Origin: Bryoerythrophyllum caledonicum
Taxonomy: Eukaryota > Streptophyta > Bryopsida > Pottiales > Pottiaceae
Assembly: GCA_963971425.1 (NCBI GenBank)
Contig: OZ020515.1
Span: 11,672,291-11,736,290 of the forward strand
Length of the DNA: 64,000 bases
Reading direction: 5' to 3'
The position numbers and the translations under genes are program-made. Below are positions 9,911 to 22,072 of this stretch, piece after piece. Position 1 is the first letter of the stretch, and the number at the start of each line of letters is the position of its first letter. The notes under the pieces are model-generated. The model ran no database searches. It was not told where the DNA came from and was given only the letters and a program-made list of their open reading frames with translations.

Positions 9911-11697
9911 GGAGGCAAGGCTCTGAGCAATTTGGTGCCCAACCTTGCCCATAGTGCTCGTGACTTGTCCCTGTCCTGCTAGTGTGTCCTTGCCATGTCA
10001 ACACCTTGCCATGGTGGCCTAGGGTTTCCCATCAGCGGCGGCTGCCGGATAGGTTGTAAGCGGCTTTAAGGCTTTGAGGTTGTGAGCGGCGGCGGTGGAG
10101 GATTGTGAGAGGTGTGGGTGGAGTTGTGAGGAGGTTGCGGCGGGGTTGTGAGGTTAAGAGAGGTAGTGCATTGAAGTGGTTGTGAGGTTTTAGGTTTCTG
10201 TAGTCCCGACACGTTCAATTAGGTTTTGTATTTCAATCATTGACTTGAAGTGGCGATGTTCCTGGGCTTAGATTGGGGGATTCACTATCCGAACAGGTTT
10301 TAGGATCACCTCATCATCAAGGTCAAGGTTGATGCCAACGCCCTTGACCCGGCATCTCAGCCGTCACTTCTGGTTAATGAGATAAATAGAAGCAAGAGAC
10401 GGAGAAAGGCTTTTTGCGAATTCGGTGGGCTTAGGAAAAGGACCGTGTCCCAGCCACAAGGCAGGCCCTAGGAAAGGTGTCCATGAAAGGAATAGAGAAG
10501 GGTGAACAAAAAAAAACCACTAATGGAATGTGAACACATGCATCGTAACACCCACAATTCCAAAAAAATAAATTCATTTATTGATTGTTTTAAATTTTTT
10601 CTTGTGAAACAAACTCCTAGTAACATACAACAAGTGCAATGCAGGGGCATAAGAAGGAAAGGTGTCTATGAAAGGAAGAGGGAAGATAGAATGAAGAAAA
10701 CAAACTAAGGGAAGCCAACAGACGCATTGCAACAAACCACGGTTCCAAAATTGTTTTTCATTTTTAATTCGGTTTAACCTATTTATACTCAAATCTGTTG
10801 ACATCTTAGATCCTTTCCCAAGATGTCAAAACCAACGTTCTATACATATTGATACCACTAAAAATGCAACCTAGTCCGAGATGTTCGCACATTGGTAGCC
10901 TCTCTGGCTGTGTTCCATGGAAGTGCTTCCATCTCCCGATCAGCGATCACCTTGCACGGTCATACGTCCTTCAACGTGCCTCCCGTGTCTCGATCACACC
11001 ACCCGCTCTTCTGTCTGGATGCGGTGCACCCAAACAATGTTCCTCCTCCGGATCTGTGGGTAAGCAACAATTGTGCGCGCTACCGGGCCGGATGTTGACC
11101 TTTGCCACCGTCGTCCATAATAGGCAGAGGCCAGCCCTTCGAATGATGCATGCCTTGCCGCGGGTGCAGCCCCCACCGAGCGTCTCAACCTCTTCCGTCC
11201 GCTCCTACTTGATCTACAATTCAATGCTCCTCTCAACCTCCTTCACTGCAAAACCTAAGTACCCTAAATCTCGCCGGAATTTAGCAAGGTATTACCCACC
11301 GTAAACCTCACAACTCCGCCGCTCACAACCTCACCACCATATCCTAAAACCTCACAACCACTTCAATGCACCACCTCTCTTAACCTTACAACCTCGCCAC
11401 AACCTCTTTACAACTTCACCCACACCTCTCACAACCTCTCAACGTCCCGCTCACAACCTCACAACCTCACCCACACCTTCTGCAACCTCACAACGTCGTC
11501 GCTCACAACCTCACAACCTCAAAACCCTAAAGCGGCTCATAACCTGTCCGGCAGCCGCCGGTGATGGGAATCCTTAGGCCACTATGGCGAGGTGTCAATG
11601 TGGCAGGACAACCTGGCATGGAGGACACGCTGGCAGGACGGGGACGGGTCGTGGGCACGGTGGGCGCCAAGCCAACCGCTCCTCCAAGCCTTGCCTC
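9911..11697. mobile_element. Family C foldback/MULE-like element, copy 1
   Basis: The two ends are long inverted repeats: about 9911-10190 pairs with about 11330-11697. Matching landmarks include the GAGGCAAGGCT ends, a GTCCTGC...GTGTCCT line, GTGGCCTA, a CGGCGGCTGCCGGA line, and runs of GAGGTTGTGAG facing CTCACAACCTC. The middle (about 10200-11300) recurs near-verbatim at 34.7-35.8 kb. The chance ORFs at 10.8-11.3 kb are also in that second copy and are not genes. Long inverted ends without coding capacity suit a non-autonomous Mutator-like or foldback element. No 9-bp target duplication was found by eye, so the class is uncertain. Confidence 0.6.
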
Positions 11698-12500
11698 TCG
11701 ACCCACTGTCAACGAGAGTCAATTACGGGATCTCATTTGCACCACACAAGTATGTGGTCCAACCTTTTTTTAGGCGATCCAAGGCCTCATCGCGAAGTAA
11801 AATAATTTGGGGCAAATGCCTAGTAGGGGGGGGAATTGGAGTTTTTTTGGAAGCCAAATGTTAGTCAAGGTCGATGGTCACTTAGCTTGATGGCAACGGC
11901 ATGGTGAGTCGTGCGGCCTAGATGAAGGGACGTTGAGCGGCGTATGCCGACCAATGCGTTGCCTCTAGGCGGGTTTTGAGTCTGGTCAGTTGCCTCTACA
12001 TGCCAGAGACATGTAATTTGTCGTTGGCATCTACACACCTTTATTAGGTAGGTCGCCAAACCTCGCTCCGGATCTTGAGACTCAACCACCTGCCATTGCT
12101 GCAATCCTCTGTGGCTCCTCGCGAGATCTGACTCTGCTCAATTTCTTCTTTGGCTATCGTTGTATTTGTTTTGTTGAGCTTGTTAATGGGCCACTTCTGC
12201 TCTCGCATTTGCTGCTCGTAAGTTGTGCATTTCCCGAGCTACAATTCAATATAAGATTTGGAAAGATGGCGCTTTGGTGGCAAAGGATTCTCTGATACTA
12301 GGATCGTAGAGGTGGGCGGACGTTGGCATGGCAAATGAGGAGGTTCCATCGCCTCCACCCTCCATTCCTATCTGTTGTGTCTATGTAGAAGTGCACAATC
12401 TTTGTCGTCGTTGTCTGGGCGTTGCACTTGATTATTGTCGCCGTTGAATCTTGAATGTGATTTGTATTGTCCTAAACATGCATGGCTGCTGCTTAACTTG
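11698..12500. other. Intergenic stretch without recognisable features
   Basis: No ORF, repeat end or RNA gene is supported here. The DNA leads into the N-terminal part of the hAT-like gene. Confidence 0.5.
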
Positions 12501-13299
12501 AATTGATTTATATGTATTTTTTTGGCTTTTCTTTAATGGAGCGCACACTTGATTTGGAATGCATCATGGGAGAGACATCTTCCGTAGAGGCCGCTGTGGG
12601 ACAAGGGATGGATGCGGATTGCAGTGAAACCAACGCGCAGCTGCGGAAGAGGCGCCCGGTGAAGCCACCTCTACGGTGGAGGCATGTGCTAAAGCCCCTC
12701 TTCCCATGGAGGCATTTGGTGATGCATGTGTTGCTACATAGAATTCCATGTCCAGCGCCGAGCAAAGCCGCGTCATTGAGAGGGAGCAATGGTGAATTCA
12801 CAAAAGGTTGTTGAAGGAAGCTCCTAAGAAGCGACGGATTTTGCATGCACCGGAGGAGGCATCGCGGTTGACATCAAAGATTAGAGTGACGCTGAACATG
12901 TATGGCAATCCTTGCAGAACAATCTAAGTAAAGCGCCGCTTGATTGGAGCAGTGGGAAGAAGATGTCTCCGTCTACACCACATGCTACAGAAGACATGGT
13001 TTTGGTGTCTATGACTCCACCCGGCAACAATCCTGCAGCCACGCTCCTAGATGTGGCAAACTCAAAGGGGAAGTCACCCAAAATCACGAAGAAAGTCGCA
13101 GCTGTTCAAAAAAAGTGGAAGACTCCGGGTCATCTTGAGGAGGCTCTACATCTACCATGAAACCTACAATTGAGGTGAGTTGCATGCTACCTTTGCGGTT
13201 GTTGTTTGCTTTTTGCGTATCACTGTCATTGCTGTGGGGTAGGAATTTTGGATGCGTTTTGGGTTGGGGGTCATCATTTATATTTGATGGATGACTTGG

Positions 13300-13820
13300 A
13301 TTTGTTGGAGAGTCGAGAGTCGTTACTGCTTTGGTCAATTGGAGTTGGTATGTCTGCTACTGAATGAGAGTCCTTCATATCTGTTGTGGAGTGGGGAGTT
13401 AGGATGGGAATTGGAATGAGAGTTGTGTCTGTCTATTTATTATCAGATGGTGAGTTGGAAGTCTATGTTAGGGCTGTTTGTTTGGTGGTTTGGAGAGTCG
13501 GAAGTCCTACTTTGGGTTGGGGAGTCAAGAGTTTATTTTTGGAGGGGAGAGGGAGTCATGTTTAGGCTAGGGAGTTGGAAGTGTCTATTTGGTGCGGTAG
13601 GGTCAAAAGTTTGGAATCGTTCGGGAGTCTTCTTTGTAGAGTAGGGGAGTCTGGAGTCCCAAATCTGTGAGTACTTGTTTGGTAGGGCAAGGGAGTTGAA
13701 AATCCATGACTAGGCTGGGGAGTCGGAAGTCAATTAGTCAAGTTTAGCTGTATGGTGGAATGGAGGAGTCAGAAGTCCTAGTTTGGGCTAGAGAGTCGGG
13801 AATGTCTACTATAGTGGAAG
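13300..13820. repeat. Degenerate GGGAGTCGGAAGTC repeat in hAT intron
   Basis: Many imperfect copies of a short motif (GGGAGT[C/T]GGAAGTC followed by a variable 20-40 bp spacer such as TAGGCTA or TTTGG) are strewn through the putative first intron. The same motif recurs in the intron at 14.8-15.1 kb. The array is strand-biased in G and T. Confidence 0.6.
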
Positions 13821-14809
13821 TTCTAGATGTGTTTGGCAGGGGGTTTGTTTGGACTGTGGTGTGTGAGCTGCGTCATTGGCGTTGAGTTTTTGGAGTGGAT
13901 GGGTGTTAGGTTGGGAATTAATTTGGCAATGCGGTGTGTTTTGCATGGTTTTTGGATGGGTAGGGCTCTCTCATTTGTTGCTCGATCTTTGGAAATGACG
14001 TTGTCTTTTTCCCTCCAGGTCCTTTTAGAAGAGGAACTTAGCAAATCTAGTCGCTCAGACTTTGAGAGGGTACCTACACGGAAGTGCCGAATGAGACAAT
14101 ATGACCGCAACCAACAATATCACCACAAATGGTCGATGAGATTCCCGTGGGCTTAAGGCTCGTAGAAGGGGGAGTTCATTCTGTGAGGTGCATCATATGG
14201 GCGTCTGAAGCTCCTCGCATCAAAAATTGATAGTCTCATCAAGCACGAGGGGCACCATAAGATATGTGCAACTTTGTTTATTTGCGTCCTTAATTGCTTT
14301 CCTCACTATCAATTTGGAAGCTAATCCTCCTTTTCTCTGCAGGCAAAGAAGGATGACACTTCCAGATGCATGAAGAAGGGAGAATCTTTCATTGCAAAAA
14401 ATTGCCATCACCAATAAAATGCCCTATTTTTGTGAAGCGGCAACCGAAGACCATTCTTTAACAAGTGAACCACTCAACGCGAATGATGAGGCAGAAGAAA
14501 ACCATTCAATTTGAGACAATTTTCCAAGTGCTGGCAAATGGGCGTCCAATGTTAAAGCACGACAAGTGACAAGCGTTGTACAATTTTCTTGACTTCCTCA
14601 ACATCCCACGGATGCACTGGACCGATTCGTCGAGGTGGTGCATTGCGGAGGCAATGTACAATGTGGTAAGATATTTCTCTCTATTTCTTCCTTTTGTTTC
14701 TCATGCTTCTCTTTCCTTTTTTTTGGAGACGTCTATGTTTTGTAGGAGTCTCTTTACTGTTGTAGGTGTGCGCTATAGACTGCGCCTATGATTGAGAATG
14801 CTTACTACA

Positions 14810-15110
14810 GGGGGTGGGGAGTCAAAAGTCCTGCCTATGGATTGAAGAGTTGGGTTATGCAGTGGAGAGTTAGGGGTTGGTTTTGATGTCTCGGCTAGGG
14901 AGTCTGGAATGTTGTGTGTTGGAGGTGGGGAGTTGGGAGTGCTGCCGGCTATAGTAGTGGGCTGAAAAATCAAGAAGTCTTGTTGATTGTAGCAATGTTG
15001 TGTGTTGGGGGTGGAGAGTTGTGAGTGTTGCCGGCTATGGTAGTGGGTTGGAACACTGGGAAGTCTTGTTGGTTGTAGCAGTGCTGTATTTTTTGAGTTT
15101 GGACGAGAGA
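14810..15110. repeat. About 97-bp tandem duplication in hAT intron
   Basis: Two neighbouring units each contain TGTTGTGTGTTGG, GGGGAGTTG or GGAGAGTTG, GTTGCCGGCTAT, GTAGTGGG and AAGTCTTGTTG in the same order. They lie next to shorter GGGAGTC-type motifs, linking this array to the one at 13.3-13.8 kb. Confidence 0.65.
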
Positions 15111-16907
15111 TCGGTGTCTTGGGTTGATGGTGGGGATGGTTGTGGTTTGTGCTTGAGCCGTGTTGCATAAAATTGTGGCTCGGATTGTGATTGACATGTG
15201 CGTGCAAGTAATGTGGCTGGTTTGTTTGTCAATGCGACTTTGTGTTTTCTTTTTCTAAGTTCTCACTTTTTTTCCATGGCATGTGCAGCTTAAGTATCAT
15301 GTAGAAGCAAAGGTGAAGGGCTCCAATTTTGCGGCCATTTCGTGTGATGAGGTGTCACCAATAGACTCAACGTTGTGGCTGTCAATTCATGCCTACGTGG
15401 TTAAGAATTGGCAGCTCGTGCTGCTTCTATTGAAGGTGCACAAGATGGTTTAAGGTGCAAAGGCAGATGGTATTGTGGAGGTACTCATCACCATACTGAA
15501 GAAGAGAGGCGGATTGAAGGGCATTGACGTGAGGAAGAGGTTGGTCAGTTTTGGTGCCCATGGTGTTGCGGTCTTTTAGGAGAAGATCACCAGCGTTGCC
15601 ACTCAGCTTTGTGAGAAGCACACACCGTTTGCACAAAGCATGCATTGCTTTGTACATCAATGCGATTTGGCTTTTAAATCACTATGTGAGCTAAAGATTA
15701 TGGAGGCTATTGAGCGACTCTTGGCAAGTACATATATGTACTTCAACAAGAGCCCTTGGAGAATCGAAGAATTTAGGGATCTTATAGAAACAATGGAGTG
15801 TCGCGGCCTCAAGCTTTTGCGTAATGTCCAAACGCGTTGGATAAGCTTATTGGATTCCATGCGGCGCCTTGTGTCTCAATATTGGGCGGTCTTTGCCAAG
15901 ATGAGACATTCCATGGAGGGGGAGGCAGCAGCCCGGGAAAGTATTTTTTTCCACATTTCTATTTGTCTTCTCTCATATATTATGTATACTGCGATGCTGC
16001 TTTGGGACTACTTTAATGCCTTGTGTTGTGTTTTGTTCCTGGAAGATCGTTTTCGAAGACATGGTCGACCCAAGTGTCCTACTTAGAATGGTGGCGCTAA
16101 TTCCATTGATTGAGACCGTAGATGTCTTTATTTCATTCTTACAAAAAGAAAATGTATTTATTCAAGATTTCGTTGCCACACTTGGAGCTTGCCAAGCTCA
16201 ATTATTCAAATTCTATATAGATTCAGCCACGATGATCTCTACTGATGAATTCAACAACTTTAGGTCCTTACTAGAGTTGTCTGACTACAATACTTTTATG
16301 CGGCGGGATGTTGAGACTCGACCTCAACACCCACCAAGAGCGGCTGATGTAGAAGTTGTTTGGTGTCAAGGTACCGGCCATCGACAAGAACACCACTATT
16401 GATCGAGCTACATTTTTAGCTAAGGCTACGGACATCAAACTTCAATGCAAAGGTAACCATTTCCCTAATAGTATTTTCTACGTTTTTAATCCTTCTCTAA
16501 AGTCCTTCTGTACTAACTCCTTGGAGTTTTTTTGTGTTGTGCGCAAAGGCTACAACCCACCTGAACCAGGAGTTGCGCCGGCATTTTCCTTCCGTCAACA
16601 CTCTAAATGCCATGGGTATTACCATTTGGGTTTGTAAGTTTTTTTTACACGCAATTGTCCGCCAAGAAGTGTTGTCCGATTGTCCATCTTGTCCGACTGT
16701 CCGTCCGTCTGCTGTCTTTAGGCCTCTGTCCATCTATGTAGACAACCTTGGCCGTAGGAGGATTGTTTGCAGACGTTTCCGGTTGATTTAGAGATAATTA
16801 AACGACATTTTAGCGAGATTAAGGAGGTAGAACTTGGAGGAGGAGCCAGGTAAAAGGTGGTAGTGCTGGCGTTGTTCAATGGATACAACCTTGACGTGGA
16901 GAAATTG

Positions 16908-19900
16908 TCGGAATCCGTTCCCACAAGGTTTCGGATGTAACCTTAAAAAAATCCGGTAAATTAAGAAAATTTAAAAAATTAGTGAAAAGAACAGTGCAAA
17001 CTAGTATAACTAGGTAGAAATAAGAAATAAGGGTTCTATGCTGAATTGGAATTGTTAAACGACGTTATCTTCAGCACCTTTCCGGAAACCGAACGTCTGA
17101 ATAGGCGAAAAATGTCCGGAGTATTCTGGAAGATATCCGTAAGCCGGAAACGACATCATGAGGTTTTGGAAGCGACATCACTGCCGTTATGGGTGACCGT
17201 ACGTCGTGCCTATTATAAAATGGGTGAGAAACAGAAACTCTGCACAGTTTGTTGTTTTCTGCTCTATCTATCTATCTATCTCTCTCTCTCTCTCTCTCTC
17301 TTGTTTTTTGCTCCGTCCAGTTTCCGCTTACTTTTTAGCATCCGGAAGTATTTTGTATCACGAGTGCTTTTGTAAGGTCAGTCCGTGCAGGTGTGACCGA
17401 AGTGAAGAAAGGTTGAGGGTTACCATGGCTGGAGGTGAAGAGCGAGCCGGAAGACCGCTAAAGGTGAAGAACAAGACCGCCGGGGGGCCCGGGGCCACCG
17501 ATCATAAGGGTGATTCCGGAGTATCCAGTAGAAGACAAGGACGTGCAGACCTTGTACCACTACCTGGATGAGATGGGATGTGCCGAACTCATGGAGGTGG
17601 CGTAGGGCACAAAGGAAGAAGGTCTGGTGACAAAATTGATCGGAGCACCCGACAATCAATACGATGGTAGTCTCCGAGCTCATCCGGAGAGGTGGACAGC
17701 GGCGGAATGGAAACGCACATATGGCTTCCGAGACGGAGAAGTGAAGGTGCCGGAGAAGAATGACGAGTACGTTGACGGGGAATTCCACCGTCACGTTGAC
17801 ACAAAGGACGGCTTCACGACGAGTGACCTCATCGATCCCCAGGCGCGCATCGTCATAGGGTTTCTGAACCTGATATTCCATCCGAAGAAGCCCAAGCGAT
17901 TGGTATCCAAATTGGCGAGCATTTTCTTAGGCGCCATGCAAGGGAAAATCACTGTCAACTAGGCATCGTTGATGCAAGACCTGGTGGGGAGATTGGTCAA
18001 GGGCCTCCACCGGACGAGGAAAACCGGATTGCCACTTTCGTCTTATCTGACTCACCTCTACGTGAAGCACGAGTTGCTGACACCGGTAGCGCAAGACGGG
18101 TATGAAGAACTTCTGAACATTCAGAAGTATGGCGGACCGTAAACCGACTCCAAAGACAAGCCCGAAACAACGGAGCCACCTCCGGTCAAAACCCCTCAAA
18201 CCGGGAAGCGAAGTCAGTCGGTGCAGCCGGAAGCAGAACCAACGGTATCGCCACTAACCCAGATGGAGACAACCTTCGCGGATCCGGAGTCGGCAAGGCC
18301 ATCCAGACGACCGCCACGAGTGCCTAATGCAGATCAACCGGAACTCAATAGAAAATCGGTGGATGATATTATCGAGCTGCTTAAGCACGTGGCCTGGTGG
18401 ACCTCGTTGCTCAACCAATTCATCGCGGATAGCTCGGAGCTGATATACGAGATCTTGATCGAGCTCAAGGTGGGTGAGGTATCAAAGATTCTTCCCCGGT
18501 TGAAGGACCTTCGTCAAATAAAAGCCCGACTGACCGTATTGGAGGAGCAGTAGGCTCGTTTGGTCTAATCACGTGCAAAGCTACAGCTGGAGTTGGCAAT
18601 GGTGGAAGCAGCGGTAACCGAGGCACGAGCAGCCCAGAAGGAGACAGAGGTCAAGGCCACCGCAGCGGCCCAAGCGCTCGTAGAAGTCCGGGAGGCGCTA
18701 AGTTTTATGGTTGACACGGTCAACCGGAGCCTCCTCTTCAACGAACGCTTGGAGAAGGAAGGAAATGTGAACCATGGGCAGATCATATGGTTCCTCATGG
18801 ATCACGAACGGAAGATGGAGAAGACATGGGGTTAGATGCAGCTTTTGGCCAACAATGCGGCCAATATAGTGGTGTGGGAGAAACCAGTGGTGCCGAACTC
18901 ACCAATGGACCTCGACTCATCACCGGATGTAGCCGGACCGTCAAATAGAGCACCAAGGGCTTCCGGAAAGGGTAAGGATAAGCAGCAGGAGGAGGAGATT
19001 CTTAGTACGCCCGATGCATCGTCACCAATGAGCTCGAATAAAGTCCCTCTGCCTAGCACGGAGACCCTCAAGTCTTGGAAGATTGCACCCGGCAGCACGG
19101 AGACCCTCAAGTCTCTGGAAGATTGCACCCGGCAGCACTCTTCCAAGGAACTTCCCCAACTTTCCGGCTTCTTCCTTCTCCCCCTCCTCTACCCTTCGGA
19201 AGACGACTTCTCCCTTCTCTAGGGGTCTTCCGGAGGAGACTTCAAACCTAAACCTAGGCTAGGGAAAGGGTAGTTTAGGAATTGTTAGTTGCTTAGGTTT
19301 TATAGCGATTAAACAATGGGGCTCAAGATTGCACCCGGCTGCCAAACCCTAGACTAAATAATTCCATAAACTACCTTACCAATTAGGAGCGGAAAATCCG
19401 GATCTGAGATCCATAATTTTCAGATCTAAGATTGGATTTTTAGGGATAAGGCCTTTTTGCTATTAGGATAGTATTTTCTGGATTTCTCGCGGATAAGATA
19501 GATTCTAGTTTAGGAAATTTAGTTAGTACTTAATAGATGAATTTCAGGAAACTCGTCATCTTGTTTCTCTTGCTGAGAACGTTTTCCATCTATTACTGTT
19601 TTGTTATCTTAAACTTGTGGTGATTAAGCGTTTTCTTGTGAGGAACAGATCCATTGTGGTTGGAGTATGGTGATTTAGTTCTCGTGTGTTGAGTGTTAAA
19701 GTGTTTGTATTTGGTTGAGACTTGCATTGGGAGATCGCCCGGAAGAGCTGGAGAAGAGGTTAGGGAGAGCCCTGATATTCTTCAGGGTCCGGAAGTAGCC
19801 AAGAGGGAAAGAGATGTATTGCAAAGGTGTGCCTCGTAGTATCTATGGCACAAAAATCCGTGAGAACGCGGATTCCCGTTGAGGCTGGAATCTCCCCCCT

Positions 19901-20470
19901 ACTATAGAGAAAAAGCGTGATGTGTATGTCTAGAAGGAGATTCACTTGCAAACTGTAAAGCTCACTCAATAGAACCACTGTAGTACTGACCGAAATGTCG
20001 AAGTCCGGATTTACCTCTGCGTGACCGCGTCCGAATGGCCATCCGGATGTTGTGAGGGTGTGGATCCGGCAGCAACAATCATCCACCGGTTAGCGGAGTA
20101 GGGAGAGTGGGTGTCTAGCCACTTTAAGTCACAAGGTAGTGGAAAATCCGGCCACTTACACAAAACAGGATCAGTGGCCTTCCAATCACTTGTTTAAACC
20201 GTCCGGAAGACTCTATGAGGAGGAACAGAGATAAATCAAACCCCCTTTCACCTATTCGGAAATTAGTTCCGGGAGCTATTGTAAGAACTCTGAAATCCGG
20301 AAGGATCCATATCTTGAGCAAAAGAATGAGTAGAAAAGCTAACCTGTGGAGTGGTTGGTAGTTTAGTTTTGTATATCATTTAAAGAAGGAAAAATAGGTC
20401 TCTGTGGGAACGACACCGGAGCGGTTTACTTTGGTTGTACTTAATGACAATTAAGTGCTAACCGGAGGAA
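16908..20470 (+). mobile_element. Unclassified element with gag-like coding region
   Basis: A TATA-like box (TATTATAAAA, near 17211) and a leader with a CTAT/CT microsatellite precede a long coding-like region at about 17425-19220. Its product would have a globular part of about 200 residues with a 'WTAAEWKR.YGF' motif, an alanine/glutamate-rich coiled coil (about 18560-18700 nt) and a charged, Pro/Ser-rich tail. The length, coiled coil and lack of an enzyme suggest a gag-like protein of a retroelement. No protease, polymerase or integrase follows, and paired LTRs were not found. The copy is broken, with a few breaks. The motif TCCGGA or CCGGA is unusually frequent across the whole span. A 40-bp tandem duplication lies at about 19057-19137. 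Confidence 0.4.
17263..17301 (+). repeat. CTAT/CT microsatellite
   Basis: Four to five CTAT units run directly into about eleven CT units in the leader of the gag-like element. It is a short compound microsatellite. Confidence 0.8.
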
Positions 20471-21289
20471 TATTGATGCGACGACTTGCAACATTAATCT
20501 TTGTTCAAGCTCTTTATGAGCAACAATTATCCGCGCGTGTGTGAACCCTCTTTTTATGTCAATACTTCACCGTCATCATGGTGCTAGGCTCCGTTAGGGA
20601 CGAGTGCACCTCTGGCACTCTTATATTTTTAAAATCAAGGCTGTGGAATTCCCTTGACGCTAATGTTGGGGTTACTGTGGGTATGTCCTCTCAGAAAATG
20701 TTTGAACTCCACAACTTCCCCTACAATGATGCATTTGATCTGTGGTATAGGACCTCGGACCGGTCTCGGTACAGTTCAGTTCAGATGATTAGAAAGTTAT
20801 GCCTTTGTTTTTTCATTAATGCAATGTATTTGGCTATTGCATCGTGGCCTAATTTTTTGTCAATGTGCTTTAAAGTTCACTTCTCCAAGATTAGGTTGAA
20901 TGCAGGCAGCAAATGTTGAGATTGACGTTGGTTTCTTTGTGAAGTTCATTTTTAAAATTATCATGGAGCTGACTTTAGCATCAAAATTGTTATTTGTTGC
21001 TTGCAGGTATTGTAGAATTGTGCATCTACAAACGGCGATATAATGCTCAATTAACTTGTGGGAGAGGCTGTGAGCTCTTTCGGGGGGGTGTCTATTGGTT
21101 ATTGTGGGACGTGGGTTATTGCGTAACGAGGGGTAGGTGGAGTCTCTCGGTTATTGGAGGAGGGGGTTGTAGGCACTTTAGGGGGTACCTCTGGGCACTT
21201 GCGTCAAGCATCTAGCAAATTGCGTCAAGCATCTAAAAAATGTATGACACTTTGGCTACTCCACCAAAAAAATTAAAATAGGCTACTAT
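20471..21289. other. Non-coding spacer
   Basis: No supported gene. A short direct duplication of TTGCGTCAAGCATCTA lies at about 21199-21234. The small ORFs here show no family features. Confidence 0.5.
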
Positions 21290-21512
21290 GGCCATCCTCT
21301 AACCATTTGCAAGGAGGGAATATTCATAGTGTAGGTAAGATAGTAGATTGGCTTACCTACATAGCAAACTGATGATTGGCAACGTCAACCTTGTTGAAAG
21401 CCAATAGGAGTAGAAGTCGTGTCTTGTACAGTATATTGCATGCATAGAGCATGTTATTAATATCTGTGACAGGGTTCACGGATCATGGGGTGTCGACAAC
21501 ATATTAGACATT
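21290..21512 (-). pseudogene. GPN1 pseudogene fragment (exon 2 plus intron 2)
   Basis: Read on the minus strand, this matches the GPN1 gene from about 8492 to 8724: the second half of exon 2, the exon 2 donor and most of intron 2, in the same order. Because intron sequence is retained, it arose by DNA-level duplication rather than from mRNA. The last two codons of the exon (CTG GAG in GPN1) read ATG TAG here, a stop, and other substitutions are scattered, so it is non-functional. The duplication ends abruptly on both sides. Confidence 0.85.
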
Positions 21513-22072
21513 ACAAGTACTCCAAGTGTAGCATGGTGTAATTATGCCTACATGCACAGTAACAACACTAATTAAATAAAAAATGGTATCAGTTGTGGTT
21601 TATCTCCAATACTTCCGGCGTGGCTTGTATCAAATTGTAAGCACACAGTACAAGCTTACAAGGGCTCCTCTTATCGATCAAGCTTACAAGACTTCCAAGG
21701 CGCGCCATTGGCTTCATTCCTCACAGTATTCTCAAACTGACGGTGTGTGTATTTAGACTCATTGTATGTAATCAACATGGTCTCTTGCTATTCATCATAT
21801 GCACCATTTTATTTTTATTGCTTTCTTACCATTGTTGTTGATGTTGGATGTAGCCGCCACTAACTGTCATTCTTCTTTGTATTCTCAATTTCACAGTATG
21901 TGTATTCTTTGACTCATTGTATGCAAAGAACCATTTGACATGCTCTCTTACTATTTAACATGTGGACCATTTTTTGAGCTTTCTTACCATTCTTGTTGAT
22001 GTTGGACATAGGAGATGGGGAATCCATTGTCCTAAGTGGGATTGAATCCCATAGAAGTGGAGGCGTTTTACA

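Larger units (their letters stand above)
12540..16450 (+). pseudogene. Decayed, intron-bearing hAT-type transposase gene
   Basis: The segment 15289-15930 encodes the best-preserved part. It has a HCFVHQCDLAF block and an LRNVQTRWISLLDS block, typical of the RNase-H-like core of plant hAT relatives of the ZNF862/KIAA1586 group. A further core part is at about 16040-16300. Upstream pieces at 14019-14290 and 14342-14660 look like N-terminal and zinc-finger-side exons. Splice signals are visible: donor near 13172, acceptors near 14018, 14341 and 15288, and a donor near 14663. In-frame stops at 15451-15453 and 15577-15579 break the core exon, so it is a pseudogene or dead transposon. Two introns are filled with locally expanded repeats. 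Terminal inverted repeats and an 8-bp duplication were not found. Confidence 0.65.

Noticed and set aside
10849-11304. A 151-residue protein gene and antisense ORFs
   Set aside because: The segment is part of the family C element and recurs at 35.4-35.7 kb with shifted frames and no conserved protein.
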